From Plasmodium malariae (lineage: Eukaryota; Apicomplexa; Aconoidasida; Haemosporida; Plasmodiidae): a stretch of DNA of 64,000 bases. The notes under the pieces are model-generated. The model was not told the origin of the DNA. It was given only the letters and a program-made list of their open reading frames with translations, and did not search any database. Below, one piece after another: positions 44,001 to 56,200 of this stretch (position 1 is the stretch's first letter; the number at the start of each line of letters is the position of its first letter). A program made the translations under genes and the position numbers. The stretch covers positions 1,955,001 to 2,019,000 of the forward strand of contig NC_041782.1 in assembly GCF_900090045.1 (NCBI RefSeq). Direction: 5' to 3'.

Positions 44001-44910
44001 TATTATTGAAAAGTTGTATGCACCATCAAGTACTTATAATAATAAGAGGCATGCACTAGAAAGTGATGCTAATGGTGAAACGAGTCCGAGGAATTTAAGC
44101 AAAAATGGGTTAGAAGTAACTGGGGAGGGTATTAGCAGTAGCAACAATGATAATAATAATAATAATAGTAATAGCAATAACGATAATAGGAACAATAATA
44201 ATAGCAGTAATAATAATAGCAATAATAATAATGCTAATTCGATGAAACTTTTAGACGAAGAAGAGGAAGACGAAGGAGATAATGTCTACACTAATGAGGA
44301 CACAAACAATTTAAAAAAGAATTTCTACTACTGCAACAATTATTTAAGTGAGTATATTTTAAATACCAAAAATGGATTATCCGTGTACTCTTCGTGTGAT
44401 AACAATTTGAGCAGTTCATCCATAAATTCAATTAGAAGTAATTTCTCAAATAACTTTTCCAAAAATATAAACAATATGTTATCTGACTACTCTGATAATC
44501 ATGATGTAAGCAATAGCAGTTCAAATAATATAAACAACTTGAACAACATAGATAACATAATGGTGAATATTAAAAATGACGAAGAATTTTCATCAGATGA
44601 TATTTGTTATAAGACAAATGAAAAGTGGAACCATGTACATTGCTTAATGAATCATGATGTTAACGAATTTTCTAAAAGAAGAAAAAAAAAGAAAAAAAAT
44701 ATATCTATCCATTCATGTAAAAATGTACCATTAGTTTTAGTCTATTTATCGAAAAAAATAAAAATGAATTTCTATAAATATTCCATGAAAAAACCAAAGG
44801 ATGAAACCCTTATTTTGTTGAAAGAGTTAAATTCCGTTGAAAACGACATCAACGATTTGTTTTTCGAAGTAGATCTCGATGAAATTTACGCAGACTTCTT
44901 GATGAATTAG
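32872..44910 (+). CDS. Dopey (Dop1) homologue, giant Asn-rich form
   Basis: One uninterrupted 12-kb exon of 4012 residues. The N-terminus matches the Dopey N-terminal domain: NDITNILLLFEKVQEWADLS, then LYLTIEKYETF, then RRLSQCLNPLLPSGVHSKAL, IIYSTIFKKVEKDFFINNIH and a predicted HEAT-like helical continuation. Dop1 proteins bind Mon2 at endosomes and the trans-Golgi and help lipid-flippase and cargo recycling. Yeast Dop1 is about 1700 residues; the excess here is mostly Asn/Ser insertions at about 33640-34600, 35430-36010, 37160-37670, 38920-41120 and 43340-44600. Between them, helical Lys/Ile/Phe-rich blocks look conserved. Several hydrophobic helices (for example FLYYYFTVKKYYILQIQLIN) are probably buried rather than membrane-spanning. 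The C-terminus is acidic-hydrophobic (NDLFFEVDLDEIYADFLMN). The start is the first ATG in frame. The Dopey assignment is confident for the N-terminal 230 residues and is extended by continuity. Confidence 0.86.
39163..39498 (+). repeat. 24-nt coding repeat (NTN[S/G]SNH[T/I]) in the Dopey-like gene
   Basis: Fourteen tandem copies of an octapeptide unit. Two positions vary (Ser/Gly and Thr/Ile) in a mixed rather than blockwise order, suggesting unequal exchange with homogenisation. Confidence 0.93.
39985..40073 (+). repeat. 12-nt coding repeat (DRRE)
   Basis: Seven copies of Asp-Arg-Arg-Glu, an alternating-charge insert that is unusual among the surrounding Asn-rich sequence of the Dopey-like protein. 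Confidence 0.9.
40915..41030 (+). repeat. 9-nt coding repeat (NSM)
   Basis: About ten AACAGTATG units encode Asn-Ser-Met. A short NIN/NNS/Asn run follows to about 41085. Confidence 0.9.
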
Positions 44911-44972
44911 CAAAGCAGAAGAGGGAACACACCGTTCCGTTAACCACTGCGCGTAACGGTTGTATATTTTAC

Positions 44973-45017
<45 letters not shown>

Positions 45018-46064
45018 CGTGTATATGTTCACATGTTGTGTACCTATATACGTGCGTATGTGCACATATTTGTATATATATATGTACACGTTGCACATAT
45101 TGTGTGCAATAATTGTGAAGATTTTCCATTTCCTTTTCCTCTTTTATTATTTTTTTTTTTTCCTTTTTTTGCGTGAGCTCTGTTTACTTCTTAAGATTCG
45201 AGTGCTTATTCTAGTATTTCAGTTTTATTATTATTAATATGGTTTTGTAGTGTTTAAGTTTTCATATTTTTATTTCAGCCTTCTTTTTCTTCGCTTATGT
45301 ATTCCTTTTTTGTTATTTTTATATATATCATCCCTTTTTCCGTTTACTTTTTTATATATACATATATATATATTTTACCCCTTTTCATGCTTTATTTTGT
45401 AATGTTAATTATTAAGAAAAATTAACTTGGTGCGCATAATAAATAAAAAGGATGAATGTAAATGAATTTTGTTATTTCGTTTTTTTTTTCATTTTGCGTA
45501 ATCTTTTTTAGCTGTTAGAGAGTGAGGCAGAGAAACGAAAAGGGAAAAAAAAAAAAAAAAAAAAAATGGCTAAAAATATGAACATACATGCGAACGGATA
45601 TGTCGGCACGCATGTTCGCATAAATATGAGCAAATGTATAAGCAAACGTATAAGCAAAAATATAAGCAAAAATATAAGCAAAAATATAAGCAAAAATATA
45701 AGCAAAAATATAAGCAAAAATATAAGCAAAAATATAAGCAAAAATATAAGCAAAAATATAAGCAAAAATATAAGCAAAAATATATTTTTTTTATAAGACA
45801 AATTTATTTTCCTGCGTACGGCTGTCCTATTCAGACGCACACATATAATATATATATATATATATTATATTCATAAATGGAGGGAATTCCTTTTAAAAAT
45901 CACATGACCTGTTCATGTATTATTCTATATTTGTATAATATTTATTTATATATTAATTTTTTTTTTTTTTTTAAGTGGTGAATGTACTTTTTTTAGCTAG
46001 CCATAAGCATATATATAATATACAAAAATGCACACATTCTTGTGTCGGTATTACACAGCACCTG
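44911..46064. other. Convergent intergenic region
   Basis: A (TA)n run at 44975-45013, T-rich tracts, a poly(A) run at 45544-45565, a 12-nt array (listed separately) and a TA/poly(T) stretch at 45847-45972. It lies between the 3' ends of the Dopey-like gene and the three-exon minus-strand gene. No gene seen. Confidence 0.65.
45625..45788 (+). repeat. 12-nt ATAAGCAAAAAT array
   Basis: About thirteen copies of a 12-nt unit, the first one or two with ACGT or ATGT variants. Open frames on both strands (KQKY, NISK and the reverse) are artefacts of the unit length. Confidence 0.9.
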
Positions 46065-46947
46065 CTACTTATGCTTGTAAAAAACAGGAACGGACGGATC
46101 TGTTCCACCAATTTTGTGCTTATACGAATCGTACACTTCTTTCAAGTACTTTTTTTTAATGTTTTTAAAATTGTACATGTAATTATTATTCTCGGCAAAT
46201 TCGTTGGTTTGATGTATATGTGGAGTTATAACTGAAACCCCACTGCGAAAGTAAAAGTGGCCTATAAATGAAAAATACAAGGAAGAAAAACTTTAATAAC
46301 CAAATTATAAATGATATAATGCAAAGGATAATCAGCAAAGGATAATCAGCAAAGGATAATCAGCAAAGGATAATCAGCAAAGGATAAAATGTACATAAAT
46401 AATGACAGGTGGTAAAAAAAAAAAAAAAAAAGAAGCAAAGTACCTGTTTTAATTTTAAAAGCATTTTCTTTATCACCGTTTATTAAATTTAGCATCGACT
46501 GTATTTTTTCAATATCTGTCAGAAGGGAAAACAGGGTTAAACGCGTAAAATTAAGTACAAAATGAACTTGCATACGTATTTATATATACGTATACATGTA
46601 ACATATTCGCTCATACATATCAACCATAAATATCAACAAAAAGTGCAAACTAAACGGAAAAGCAAAAGATAGATAAAAGAAAGAAGTGGAATGGGGAAAT
46701 ACTCTTTTTACAACACGTAAAAAACTAATATCATACATATTAAAAGATGCTGTTATATTATTTTTATTTTTATTTTACTATTGTAATTGTTCATAATATT
46801 TTTGTGAATTTTCTTTTTCATATAATTTTCGTAATGAAATGACGTTAAATCGTACATCAGCTGATTGACAAAGCTTTTATTTTTTCTAAATAATTCGCTT
46901 AGTCTGTTTTTGCTGTAACAGCCTTCTCGCTTAAACATAAACGCCAT
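46065..46947 (-). CDS. Small three-exon conserved protein, function unknown
   Basis: Exons on the minus strand are 46947-46779, 46515-46444 and 46261-46065, GT-AG introns, phases 1 and 1, 145 residues. Exon 1 encodes MAFMFKREGCYSKNRLSELF, then NKSFVNQLMYDLTSFHYENY and a basic helix. Exon 2 encodes IEKIQSMLNLINGDKENAFK. Exon 3 encodes GGHFYFRSGVSVITPHIHQ, then a Lys-rich helix and IGGTDPSVPVFYKHK. There is no signal peptide or membrane segment and little low complexity, which is unusual here and suggests strong conservation. I do not recognise the family. Each junction joins open, GC-richer blocks in phase, so the structure is well supported although function is not. Intron 2 holds a four-copy 14-nt repeat (AAAGGATAATCAGC, 46322-46386). 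Confidence 0.78.
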
Positions 46948-48023
46948 ATTTACTCAGTCGTCAGATGATATATTATTCAACAAACGATCCAATCAACGGT
47001 AGACCCATCGATTCAATTGCTCATTGATCAAACGATTTTCCATACGTATTTTTTATTCATTAGAAGGATAAAACAAAACAAAAATAAACAGTAAGTATGG
47101 GCCAAATAAAAAAAATAAAAATAAAAGACAAATATAAATAAAATAATAAAATGTATTAAATATTGCAACTACTGAAATGATACTACAGGCAATTTAACTA
47201 AACATAAGCATATATAAATATAGCTAATTATAATTCCCCATGTGAAAATAAAAAATAAATTTATATTTTCTCTAGCGTTCTTTTATTAAGCGGAAAGCGA
47301 AATTAATCGTTTCATTTAACTATATTTTTTATTTTCTTTCTTTTTTTTTCCTTCTGTAATTAAATAAGAACATAAAAAAAAGACATTTTCATGATGCGAA
47401 AAAAAAATACGAAAAAATGTTCTGTGGTCAAAACAGCATTTTTGTAGCTATGAAAAAAATATTATATATTTTACCCTTTTTATATTTAATAATGAAAGTA
47501 TATATTTTTACGTGTCAAGTACTATTACACAAGGTGGCATAAAAGCATTGCTTTTGAAGTATTACGTTTTACAATATTTATATTTATACATATTTATAAT
47601 ATATGCATATTTTATACGTACCACACCGCTAGAATTATACACTAGGAAAATAATTACATGTATAGCATATAAAGGATATATGTACCTATTTTATATATAC
47701 ATATAATTTAAAATACTAAATTATACTGAAATTTTTTTAAATTTATTCTGTAAAATAAAAATTTCGTCAATTATTTTACATAAAGATTTTGGTTTTTATT
47801 TTTTCAATTTTTTTAATTTTAATTTTTTCCTTTTTTCATTTTTTCAATATTTAGTTTTTTTCCTTTTTTCATTTTTACAATTTTTTAATATTTCAATACT
47901 TCGATTTTAATTCTTTGCCTCCTTTTTCTTATGTGCAGTACAATACCATTTAAATGCATCATATATTTGCAGAAAAGAGAAGCTTACAACTTAGGGTTTC
48001 CTTCGTTCATCAGTATATTATAC

Positions 48024-48061
<38 letters not shown>

Positions 48062-49030
48062 TATTGGAAAAAGGAAGTAAAATTTAAAAGAGGTCTGCAC
48101 TGCAATAAATATATATATATATATTTATATATACATTACATGTATTATGCATATTTATTGTACATAAGTATATATATATTGTACTTAGGTACAAAATGTA
48201 TTTATATCTTATACATAATTAATTTTCGTCGTAGTGAAATGCATAAATAGCAAAATTTAATTTAAAAAAAAAAAAAAAAATCTTGTAAAAATATGTAAAC
48301 AAATAAAATTTACCGTTTTTTTTGTGAATCAGTAATTAAATATTAAAAGAAAAAAAAAATCGTTTTAAATTGTGAATTTCTATAATATTTTTGACGTTAA
48401 AGTTTAAATGCCACATGAGAGTACGTTTATATGTACGTTTATATATGTACCTTATATATGTGCTTTTGTATGTACTTTTATATGGGATTTGCTATTTGAC
48501 TTGAACTAATTAATTTTTACGCATTTTGTTTAATTTTTTACAATTTTTTTTATATTTTAATTTTTTTTTATCCCTACCATGCATTTAAATAACATCTATT
48601 TATGTTAAACGTATGAAGTGCATTTATATATGCATATATATATATATATATATGTATAACGTATGTATAATGTATATAAGTATGATGCATATATGTATGT
48701 TGTAAGTATACATACCGTACATACATCGTACACATATACAAATGTACACTAATTAAATGTAGTAATATTTAGAGCACAGTATACGGTTGTATGTAGTATA
48801 GAGGAGGTTTTTTTTTTTTTTTTTTCCAGCCTTTTTTTCTGCAATTTTTTTTTTTTTCTAGCCATTTTTTTTCTTTCCTTTTTTTATTTCCTTTTTTTCT
48901 TTCCTTTTTTTCTTTCCTTTTTTTTTTCCCCCTTTTTTTCTCCCCCTTTTTTTCTCCCCCTTTTTTTCTCCCCCTTTTTTTCTTCCTTTTCTTTTCTCCC
49001 CTTATTTTCCCTCCTTTTGCATTTTACCCT
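46948..49030. other. Divergent intergenic region
   Basis: About 2.1 kb between the starts of the three-exon gene and the MFS-like gene. It contains TA microsatellites (48039-48064, 48107-48125, 48636-48652), TTTCATTTTTTCAAT-like repeats around 47800-47890 and a C/T-only tract of about 200 bp (48808-49018) ending just before the ATG at 49031. No gene seen. Confidence 0.65.
48808..49018 (+). promoter_or_regulatory. Long pyrimidine tract directly upstream of the MFS-like start
   Basis: About 200 bp almost entirely C and T on the plus strand, built from CCTTTTTTTCTTT- and CCCCCTTTTTTTCT-type units, ending about a dozen bases before the ATG. Position suggests 5' UTR or core promoter; function is inference. 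Confidence 0.4.
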
Positions 49031-51808
49031 ATGATGAATTCATACGCAGACGATAATGTACAAGTTATGAACAATTCAGATGATGTACTTCAAAACGCAG
49101 AAATGAATGATTCGACTTCAGGTCACAATGTGAATGATGGTTATAGAAATAATAATAATGTAGATGATGAATATAGGAATGGAGGGAGTTACTATGAAAA
49201 GGAAAATTACCAAGCAGGATACGATGTAGATAATAATCATAGAAATGATTCTAATGATCGAAATGACTTAGCACAAGGAGCTTGTGGTGACAATTATATG
49301 TATGACATGAACTTTAACAACAATTCAAATAAAGAATTATTGTTAAATGTAGATAAGAAAAAGAAAAAAAATAAATACGATAACATGTTCAATGTAAAAA
49401 ATGAAAAGAAAGGTGAAGAAATAAAAGACATTCCTTACTGCTCCTTCAACAATTTTGAGGAAGGTGCACTTGGAATAGGAGGAGCAGCAGGTGTAGGTGC
49501 AGCAGCGATGATAATGAATAATGAAGAAGATCTAAATGAGAGTAATGATTACAATTCATTTAATAAAGAGAAGTTGAAAAAAATGGATAGGAAGAAAAAA
49601 AAGATACTTGAAAAGAATAAGAAGAAAAAAAAGGAGGATAGTAATAATAATAATAATAGTACATTAGATGACAAAAAGTTTAGTGAAGTGTATAATTCTA
49701 TATATGAAAATTTAAAGAAAAAAAAAGAAATTAAACAAAACAATAATGAAGGTAATTATACAAATAAAAATGATTACTACGAAATCAATTACAATTCTTC
49801 AGATCAAGTTAATTCTGTATCAAGTGTAGATGATGATTCTCTTTTTAATGATGATGTTTTAAAAAAATATATTATTGGTCAGGTGTTAAATATAATAAGA
49901 ACATCATTCCATTGGGCTATTACTTCTTTTTTTTTAATATTTTTATTTGAGCATTTTTCAATATTTTATGTATATAGGTTAGTATCATTTCTTACCTTAT
50001 TTTTATTTACCCCTGTATCTATATATTTAGTAAAGAAAAGGAGTATAAAATTCTTTTTAATAGCAACCAACACAGTTCGGTTAGTTATATGGGGATTCTG
50101 TATACCGTTCTTATATACGCTTTATACAGATGAGATAAAAAAGTATTACATAAACCGGTTTTATGAACTGATTTTTGCCATATTACTAATTGTTGACAAC
50201 ATACAAGTGAATATATCAAATTTAATTGATATTGATAATAATGGTATAGATTTTTTATCCAAAAAATATGACCTCAAGATTAATGAGAAGGCAAAAAGGA
50301 AATTCCTCACATTACATCAGTTTTTCTTCGATGCATCTTTTATAGTTGTAAACCCATTGATTATTTTTATTATGTACTTGTTCAGCAATTTTTTTAATGA
50401 TATATATCTTAGAGACGTTTTTGTATATTTGTCTTCTTTCATTTTTGCTGTCATAACGATTATAACATTAGTTGTATATGCATCAGGTCTAGAACAAGCA
50501 GAGAGATCATTAAGGAGGAATAGCACTAATGACCATAACTACCAATCACAAAATACAGTAGATAGTATTGAAGACGGAAATGAAGAAAAGGATTATAACA
50601 ATGAAAACGATTTTGAAAGATATTATGAAAAACAAAATAATAAAAATGAGAAATATGTAACGTATAATAACTATCCTAATATATATAATGACCAAACGAA
50701 AAAATACTTAACTGATAGATCACATGTTGAATATGATCATTATAATAATAATAATGAGTTGTCACTTAATGATCAGTATAAAAAGCAGTTTTCAGAATTA
50801 TATAATAATATTTTACGTATTAAAAATGAGAAGACGTTGCTATTTTATATTTGTTCCTTGTCTTATTTAAATAGTGTAGAGGATATAATGATTCTAATGC
50901 TCATTCCGTTAACGTCTATCTATGTGTCAGAGTTTTTTTACATAAACAACATATTCCTTCAGGTTGTTGTTGCAGTTATATTGATATCGTTGACAAAGTG
51001 CTTTGAAAACATATCTTACTATTCGAACAAAAAGAACATCATAGCGCTCAAGGACATTTTTATGTAAGATTCAGTGCGTTTTCAAGCGTATTAAATGTGC
51101 ATGAAATGCAGCGTATACATTCAGTTTATAACAAATTAGCACATTTCTGCGTTTGAGTAAAAATTTGCATATTTTTTTTTTTTTTTCTTTTTTTTTGCAG
51201 AGGAATCATCCTATCGGGAGCCTCCTTATTGTTTTTTTTCTTCCCCTTTTTGATGATAAATCGTTTGAACATTTACAGCTTTTTAATGTTCTACATAATT
51301 TGTTGTTTATTCTACTTTTTTTTCTCAACGAATCTTAAGACAACGTAAGGGCAAAAATTGTGCTGTTAGGGACGCGATATTTTGTGCAACTTTACTAAGC
51401 TTTTTTTTTTTTTTTTTTCATGTCATATTTTTTTTTGTTTTTCAACGTTTGTCATTTTGTCATTTTGTCATTTTTGTCATTTTTGTCATTTTTGTCATTT
51501 TTGTCATTTTGTCATTTTTGTCATTTTGTCATTTTTGTCATTTTTTTTTTTTTTTTCCCCTTTACCACTTTTTTAGGCTGTCGCTAAACTTGCAGAAATA
51601 CGTAAAGGAGTCGAAGTCAGACATTTACAATTTCGTCGGACTGTTCATGTCATTTGTTAATTTAATATTTGTCATTTTAACCTCCTTCTTTTTGTCAATA
51701 TTGGATAATTTTGTTATTAACTATGTAATTATATGTTTCTTTTTAATTTTGCTATTAGGCCTGTTTTATTTGTGGGCGCATTTTACCTTAAGAAAGGGCA
51801 ATAATTAG
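49031..51808 (+). CDS. MFS-like 12-TM membrane transporter, substrate unknown
   Basis: Three exons: 49031-51063, 51201-51344 and 51577-51808, GT-AG, both introns in phase 2, 802 residues. Without splicing, exon 1 would stop at 51067 in the middle of the membrane domain. Residues 1-~277 are a hydrophilic Asn/Lys-rich cytosolic extension. Six hydrophobic segments follow (starting around FHWAITSFFLIFLFEHFSIF and ending AVITIITLVVYASGL). Then comes a charged loop of roughly 110 residues, and six more segments (from LLFYICSLSYLNSVEDIMIL to FFLILLLGLFYLWAHF). A 6+loop+6 layout is the major facilitator fold. The NIQVNISNLIDIDNNGIDFL stretch in TM4-5 recalls the ferroportin pattern, but only loosely. 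No substrate can be named. An alternative is a permease family unique to apicomplexans. Confidence 0.78.
51445..51545 (+). repeat. GTCATTTTT array in intron 2 of the MFS-like gene
   Basis: About ten GTCATTTT/GTCATTTTT units between exon 2 and the pyrimidine tract of the exon 3 acceptor. Confidence 0.88.
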
Positions 51809-52017
51809 AATTAAAAGCTATTAATATTTCTTTAATTTTCGTTATCCTTATAGTTATCATAATTATCATTGTAATTGTCATTACCATGAGCTTTTTCGTT
51901 ATCTTTATCCAAATCTTTTCTTTATATTTATTTGGATCTTTACTTTTTTTTTCCTTTTTCCTTTTTCCTTTTCCCTTTTTCCTTTTTCTTTTTTTTTTTC
52001 ATTTTTTTTTTTTTTTT

Positions 52018-52049
<32 letters not shown>

Positions 52050-53052
52050 CCTGCATAGATTATACACAATTATGTAAACAGTATATGCAATTGGTGTTTA
52101 ACTGTGATATTATATTTTTTTATGGTAATCTCATATGATGCTACATTATTTATTTTATATTATTTTACACTAATTTATTTTGTAGTACTTTATTTATTTT
52201 TTTTTTTTTTCCTCATTTTTTAATTACGTACATTTTGTATCTCTTTGTTAAGATAATCTTTTTGTTAGTTTTTGATAATTTTATAAGCCGATTTGATACT
52301 TTGATAGTGATTAATTATTTACATGTTGGAATGAATGTATAATGAAATTTTTTTTTTTTTTTTGCCTGAACTGCTAAGTAGAGCAAAAATCGTATATACA
52401 CACATGTATTTACGCGTATGAGGGTAACATATGAATTATGTGTGTGTGTGTGTGTGTGTGCAGATATGCATTTAGGTATAAATGTCCATTTGACAATTAT
52501 ATATAACCATATGAGGCTTCTCTCTCTGGCCCTCGAATAGCACATTTGTACAGAAGCAGCACAATGTTATTCTTTTACTCATCACACACCCACCCTTAAA
52601 ATATTACATGTTTAGGATATTTATTTATTTTTCATCCTTTTGATTATATATTTGAAGCAGATTAAAATATTATTTTAAAATTTATTAACCTGTTTAGGAA
52701 AACATGCATTGTGTGCATGTAAAATATTACATCATAAAATATTTTTAAAAGATAGTATATGATACAACAACATATGATATATATATTTTTACTTTATGAA
52801 AAAAAAAAGCTATAAAAGGAAAATATATACTCAAAAAAGTGTGTACAAAATATATGAAACCTATTTTGCTCTTTTATTTAAACAATGATCATACAGGACT
52901 AACAAAAATAAGTTGCTCTGTGCACGTAAATTTTTATGCGGCACTGAACACAATAAAGTTATACAAAAAAAAAAGAAAAAAAGAAAAAAAAAAAAAAAGA
53001 GAAAAAAAAAAAAAAAAGAAAAAAAAAGCTATTTTAAAAAATGTGACAAAAA

Positions 53053-53087
<35 letters not shown>

Positions 53088-53203
53088 AAACAAAAAGGGG
53101 AAAAATGCAAATGGGTATAAAAAATAGGATCAAAAAAGGAAAAAAAATGGAACTTAGTAGTACAGCAACGGGCAAGCAAAAATATCTCCCACCCCCCGTT
53201 TCT
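51809..53203. other. Convergent intergenic region
   Basis: Long poly(T) tracts at 51945-52050, a (TG)n run at 52438-52460 and very long poly(A) tracts at 52966-53085. It lies between the 3' ends of the MFS-like and golgin genes. No gene seen. Confidence 0.65.
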
Positions 53204-56200
53204 TCACTTTTTTGATCTTTTTGAGTTAATTAATTCAATTTCTTTATTTGAAAAATTAAACGAGTTATAAATGACTGAGACATAGTCGTCAATTTTAACC
53301 CCGGCGGGGATTTGTGAAATGAAATTTAAAAGAATATTTTTCTGATACGTGACATGTTCATAATTTCCGCTGATCGATTCATAATTTTTTATTTGACTTT
53401 TTAAAGAATTAATTTGTTCTTGTAAGTTTTTTTTATCTCTCTTTTCTTCATTTATTATAAATTCGTAGGTTTCTAATTTTTTTTTTAATTTTTTATACTC
53501 ATTTGGATAAATTGGTATCTTTGTGTCATCGCTTTCTCTATTTTTTTCCAGCAAAGTTGAGTCTGCTGAGGGTAAGCGCTTTGGAGAATTAAAACTATCA
53601 ACCGTATGATTTTGCACACCGAGATTTTGCACACTACGATTTTCCTCATCATTGTCCTTACCCGTCCACTCATCTGCCTGATCCATTTCATTCTTTCCTT
53701 TTTCACAACTGTCCAAATTTTCATTTTCATTAAATTGGCTAAAATTTTCCGATGTTTTTCTTTTTCCTTCATTCGAAAAAGTCAACTTTTCAATTTTGTA
53801 TAACAAAGCTTCAATCTTATCTTGCAATAACTTTTCTTTATTTTCATATATTTCTTTAATTTGACTAATCTTCTTTTGCGTTTCCATATCGAACTGTTCT
53901 TTAAACTTTTTTTCTAATTCCATTTTTTCCTTTTTTATTTGTTTTTTTAAATCTACTATAGCTACATTTTGCTGTTCTCTCAAATTTTTTTCTTTACATA
54001 TTTCTAACTCAAGGAGTTTACATTTCTCAATGAGATTCGTAATTTCCTTTTTATAAGTCTCCTTGTCTTGTTCATATTTTAATATGGTATTGTTTAAATC
54101 TTGAATAAGGGAATCCTTTTCCTCCAAACTTTTATAATTTTCATTCGTTTCATTAATTAAAGTACTCACTTTGATTTTATACTCGTTATATTCTTTTTCA
54201 ATTTCTAATTTCTCTTCTTGTATTTTATTAAAATTTAATGCTTCCATTTTTTTACATTCATTTAATTCGTTTTGAAAAATGTCCTGAACACATGCAGGAA
54301 TTTTAATATTTCCATGCCTCTCTTCAAAAATGTTTTGTGGAATGATAAAATATTCCTTATTTTGTTTGAAGCATATAAGGCGACTATTGTCCGTAGCAAA
54401 GCAGAACAAAACGTCGTTATCCGTTAAATTACAATCCAGCACATCCTGCTTCTGCTTATGCTTGTTCATTTTATCATCGTTCTCCTGTTCTAATGCGTAA
54501 ATTATCGCTTCTTTTTCTTCTAACTGTATTTTCAAAATTTTATTTTCTTCGTCCAGTTTGTTTATCTCATCAATATGCGAACTAATTTCCTTTTGTAATT
54601 TATAATTTGTGTCCTGTTCAAAGTCATATTTTTTACATAACTCATTATGAAGATTATTTTGCTGTTCTAAAGCCTTTTTATATGTAATCATTTCTTCTGT
54701 ATATTTAGAGCTCCATTTTTCTATTTCTTCTTCCTTTCTTTTAATTTCACTTGAATATTTTGCTATTTCTTCTTCATTATATTTACATTTCATTTTTAAT
54801 TCTTCAAATTCTTTTTTATTATTTAAGGTGTATGCCTTAAATTTCGATAGAAGACAAATTTTTTCCTTTTTCATATTTTCCATCGATTTTTTCAACTCAT
54901 TTATTTCTTCAAGTAAATGTGTGCATTTATTATTTAAATGTACATTTTCATTGTTGTTATTAATTGGAATAGATCCATCGGTTTCGTCCTTGTTATTATA
55001 ACAGTTGTCTACTTGCTCGTTATCATCTATGCAACTTCTCTTGTTTATAAGGCGATCTTTGTCATTAGCATCCAAGTTAGAACATTTGTTATTTATTTCC
55101 GAATTATCCTTTCGGTTGGGAGTATTGACACGGCTGTCCTTATCATCCCCACTAACGATGTGCGTGTTTAAGTGATCCTTCTTAACTTCATCAGAGTTAT
55201 TTAGATCAGGGTTACATAGATCAGTGTTATTTCTATCAGTACTATTTTCTCTGTCGCTAATTTCATCGTTATTATTTTCATCCTCATTCGTATCTTCCTC
55301 TTTCCTTTTATACTCCTCTTCATCACCTACATTAATAAAATTGTTTTCCTCATTCTCATACACTTTTTCAATATTAATACCATAACTCATGTTACCGTCG
55401 CATAAGTTATAGTTGCTTATATTACTACTACTTCTGTTACCACTACTTCTGTTACCACTACTTCTGTTACCACTACTTCTGTTACCACTACTTCTGTTAC
55501 TACTACTTCTGTTACCACTACTTCTGTTACCACTACTTCTGTTACCACTACTTCTGTTACCACTACTTCTGTTACTACTACTTCTGTTATCGTCCCTTAT
55601 GTTATCACAATTACGATCCCCACTTTCATCGCAGTTGTCATTATTATTACTATTATTACTATTACTATTACTATTATTAATAGTAGTATTATTAGTAGTA
55701 GTATTATTATTACTATTATTATTACTGCTATTACTATTATTATTAGTAGTAGTATTATTACTATTACTATTATTATTAGTAATAGTAGTATTATTAATAG
55801 TAGTATTATTAGTAGTAGTAGTATTATTAGTAGTAGTATCATTACTGCTATTGCTATAGTCATACTCATCCAAATTGCCATGCTCACAATTGTTAGTGTT
55901 GTTTCTGTCATTACAATTATTACTATGTGTATAATTATTGCTGTCCTTGTAACTGTTCATGTTCATGATGCTGTTATTCGCACAGTCGTCACTATCGTTC
56001 ATGTAATGCTTATCAGTATGATTATCACTAATATCATTATTATTATCATCATTATTATCATTATTATTATTATCATTGTCATTATCATAATTATTATCAT
56101 CATTATTATTATTATTATCATTATCATAATTATTATCATCATTATTATTATTATTATTATTATCATTATCATCATTATTATCATCATTATTATCATCATT

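Noticed and set aside
45566..45876. Lys/Gln/Tyr or Asn/Ile/Ser/Lys repeat ORFs near 45.7 kb
   Set aside because: Created by the 12-nt ATAAGCAAAAAT array; no start context or conserved sequence.
47512..47706. 64-codon frame MSSTITQGGIK...
   Set aside because: The frame starts at a non-ATG codon (GTG) and soon becomes Tyr/Ile-rich TA sequence; no support.
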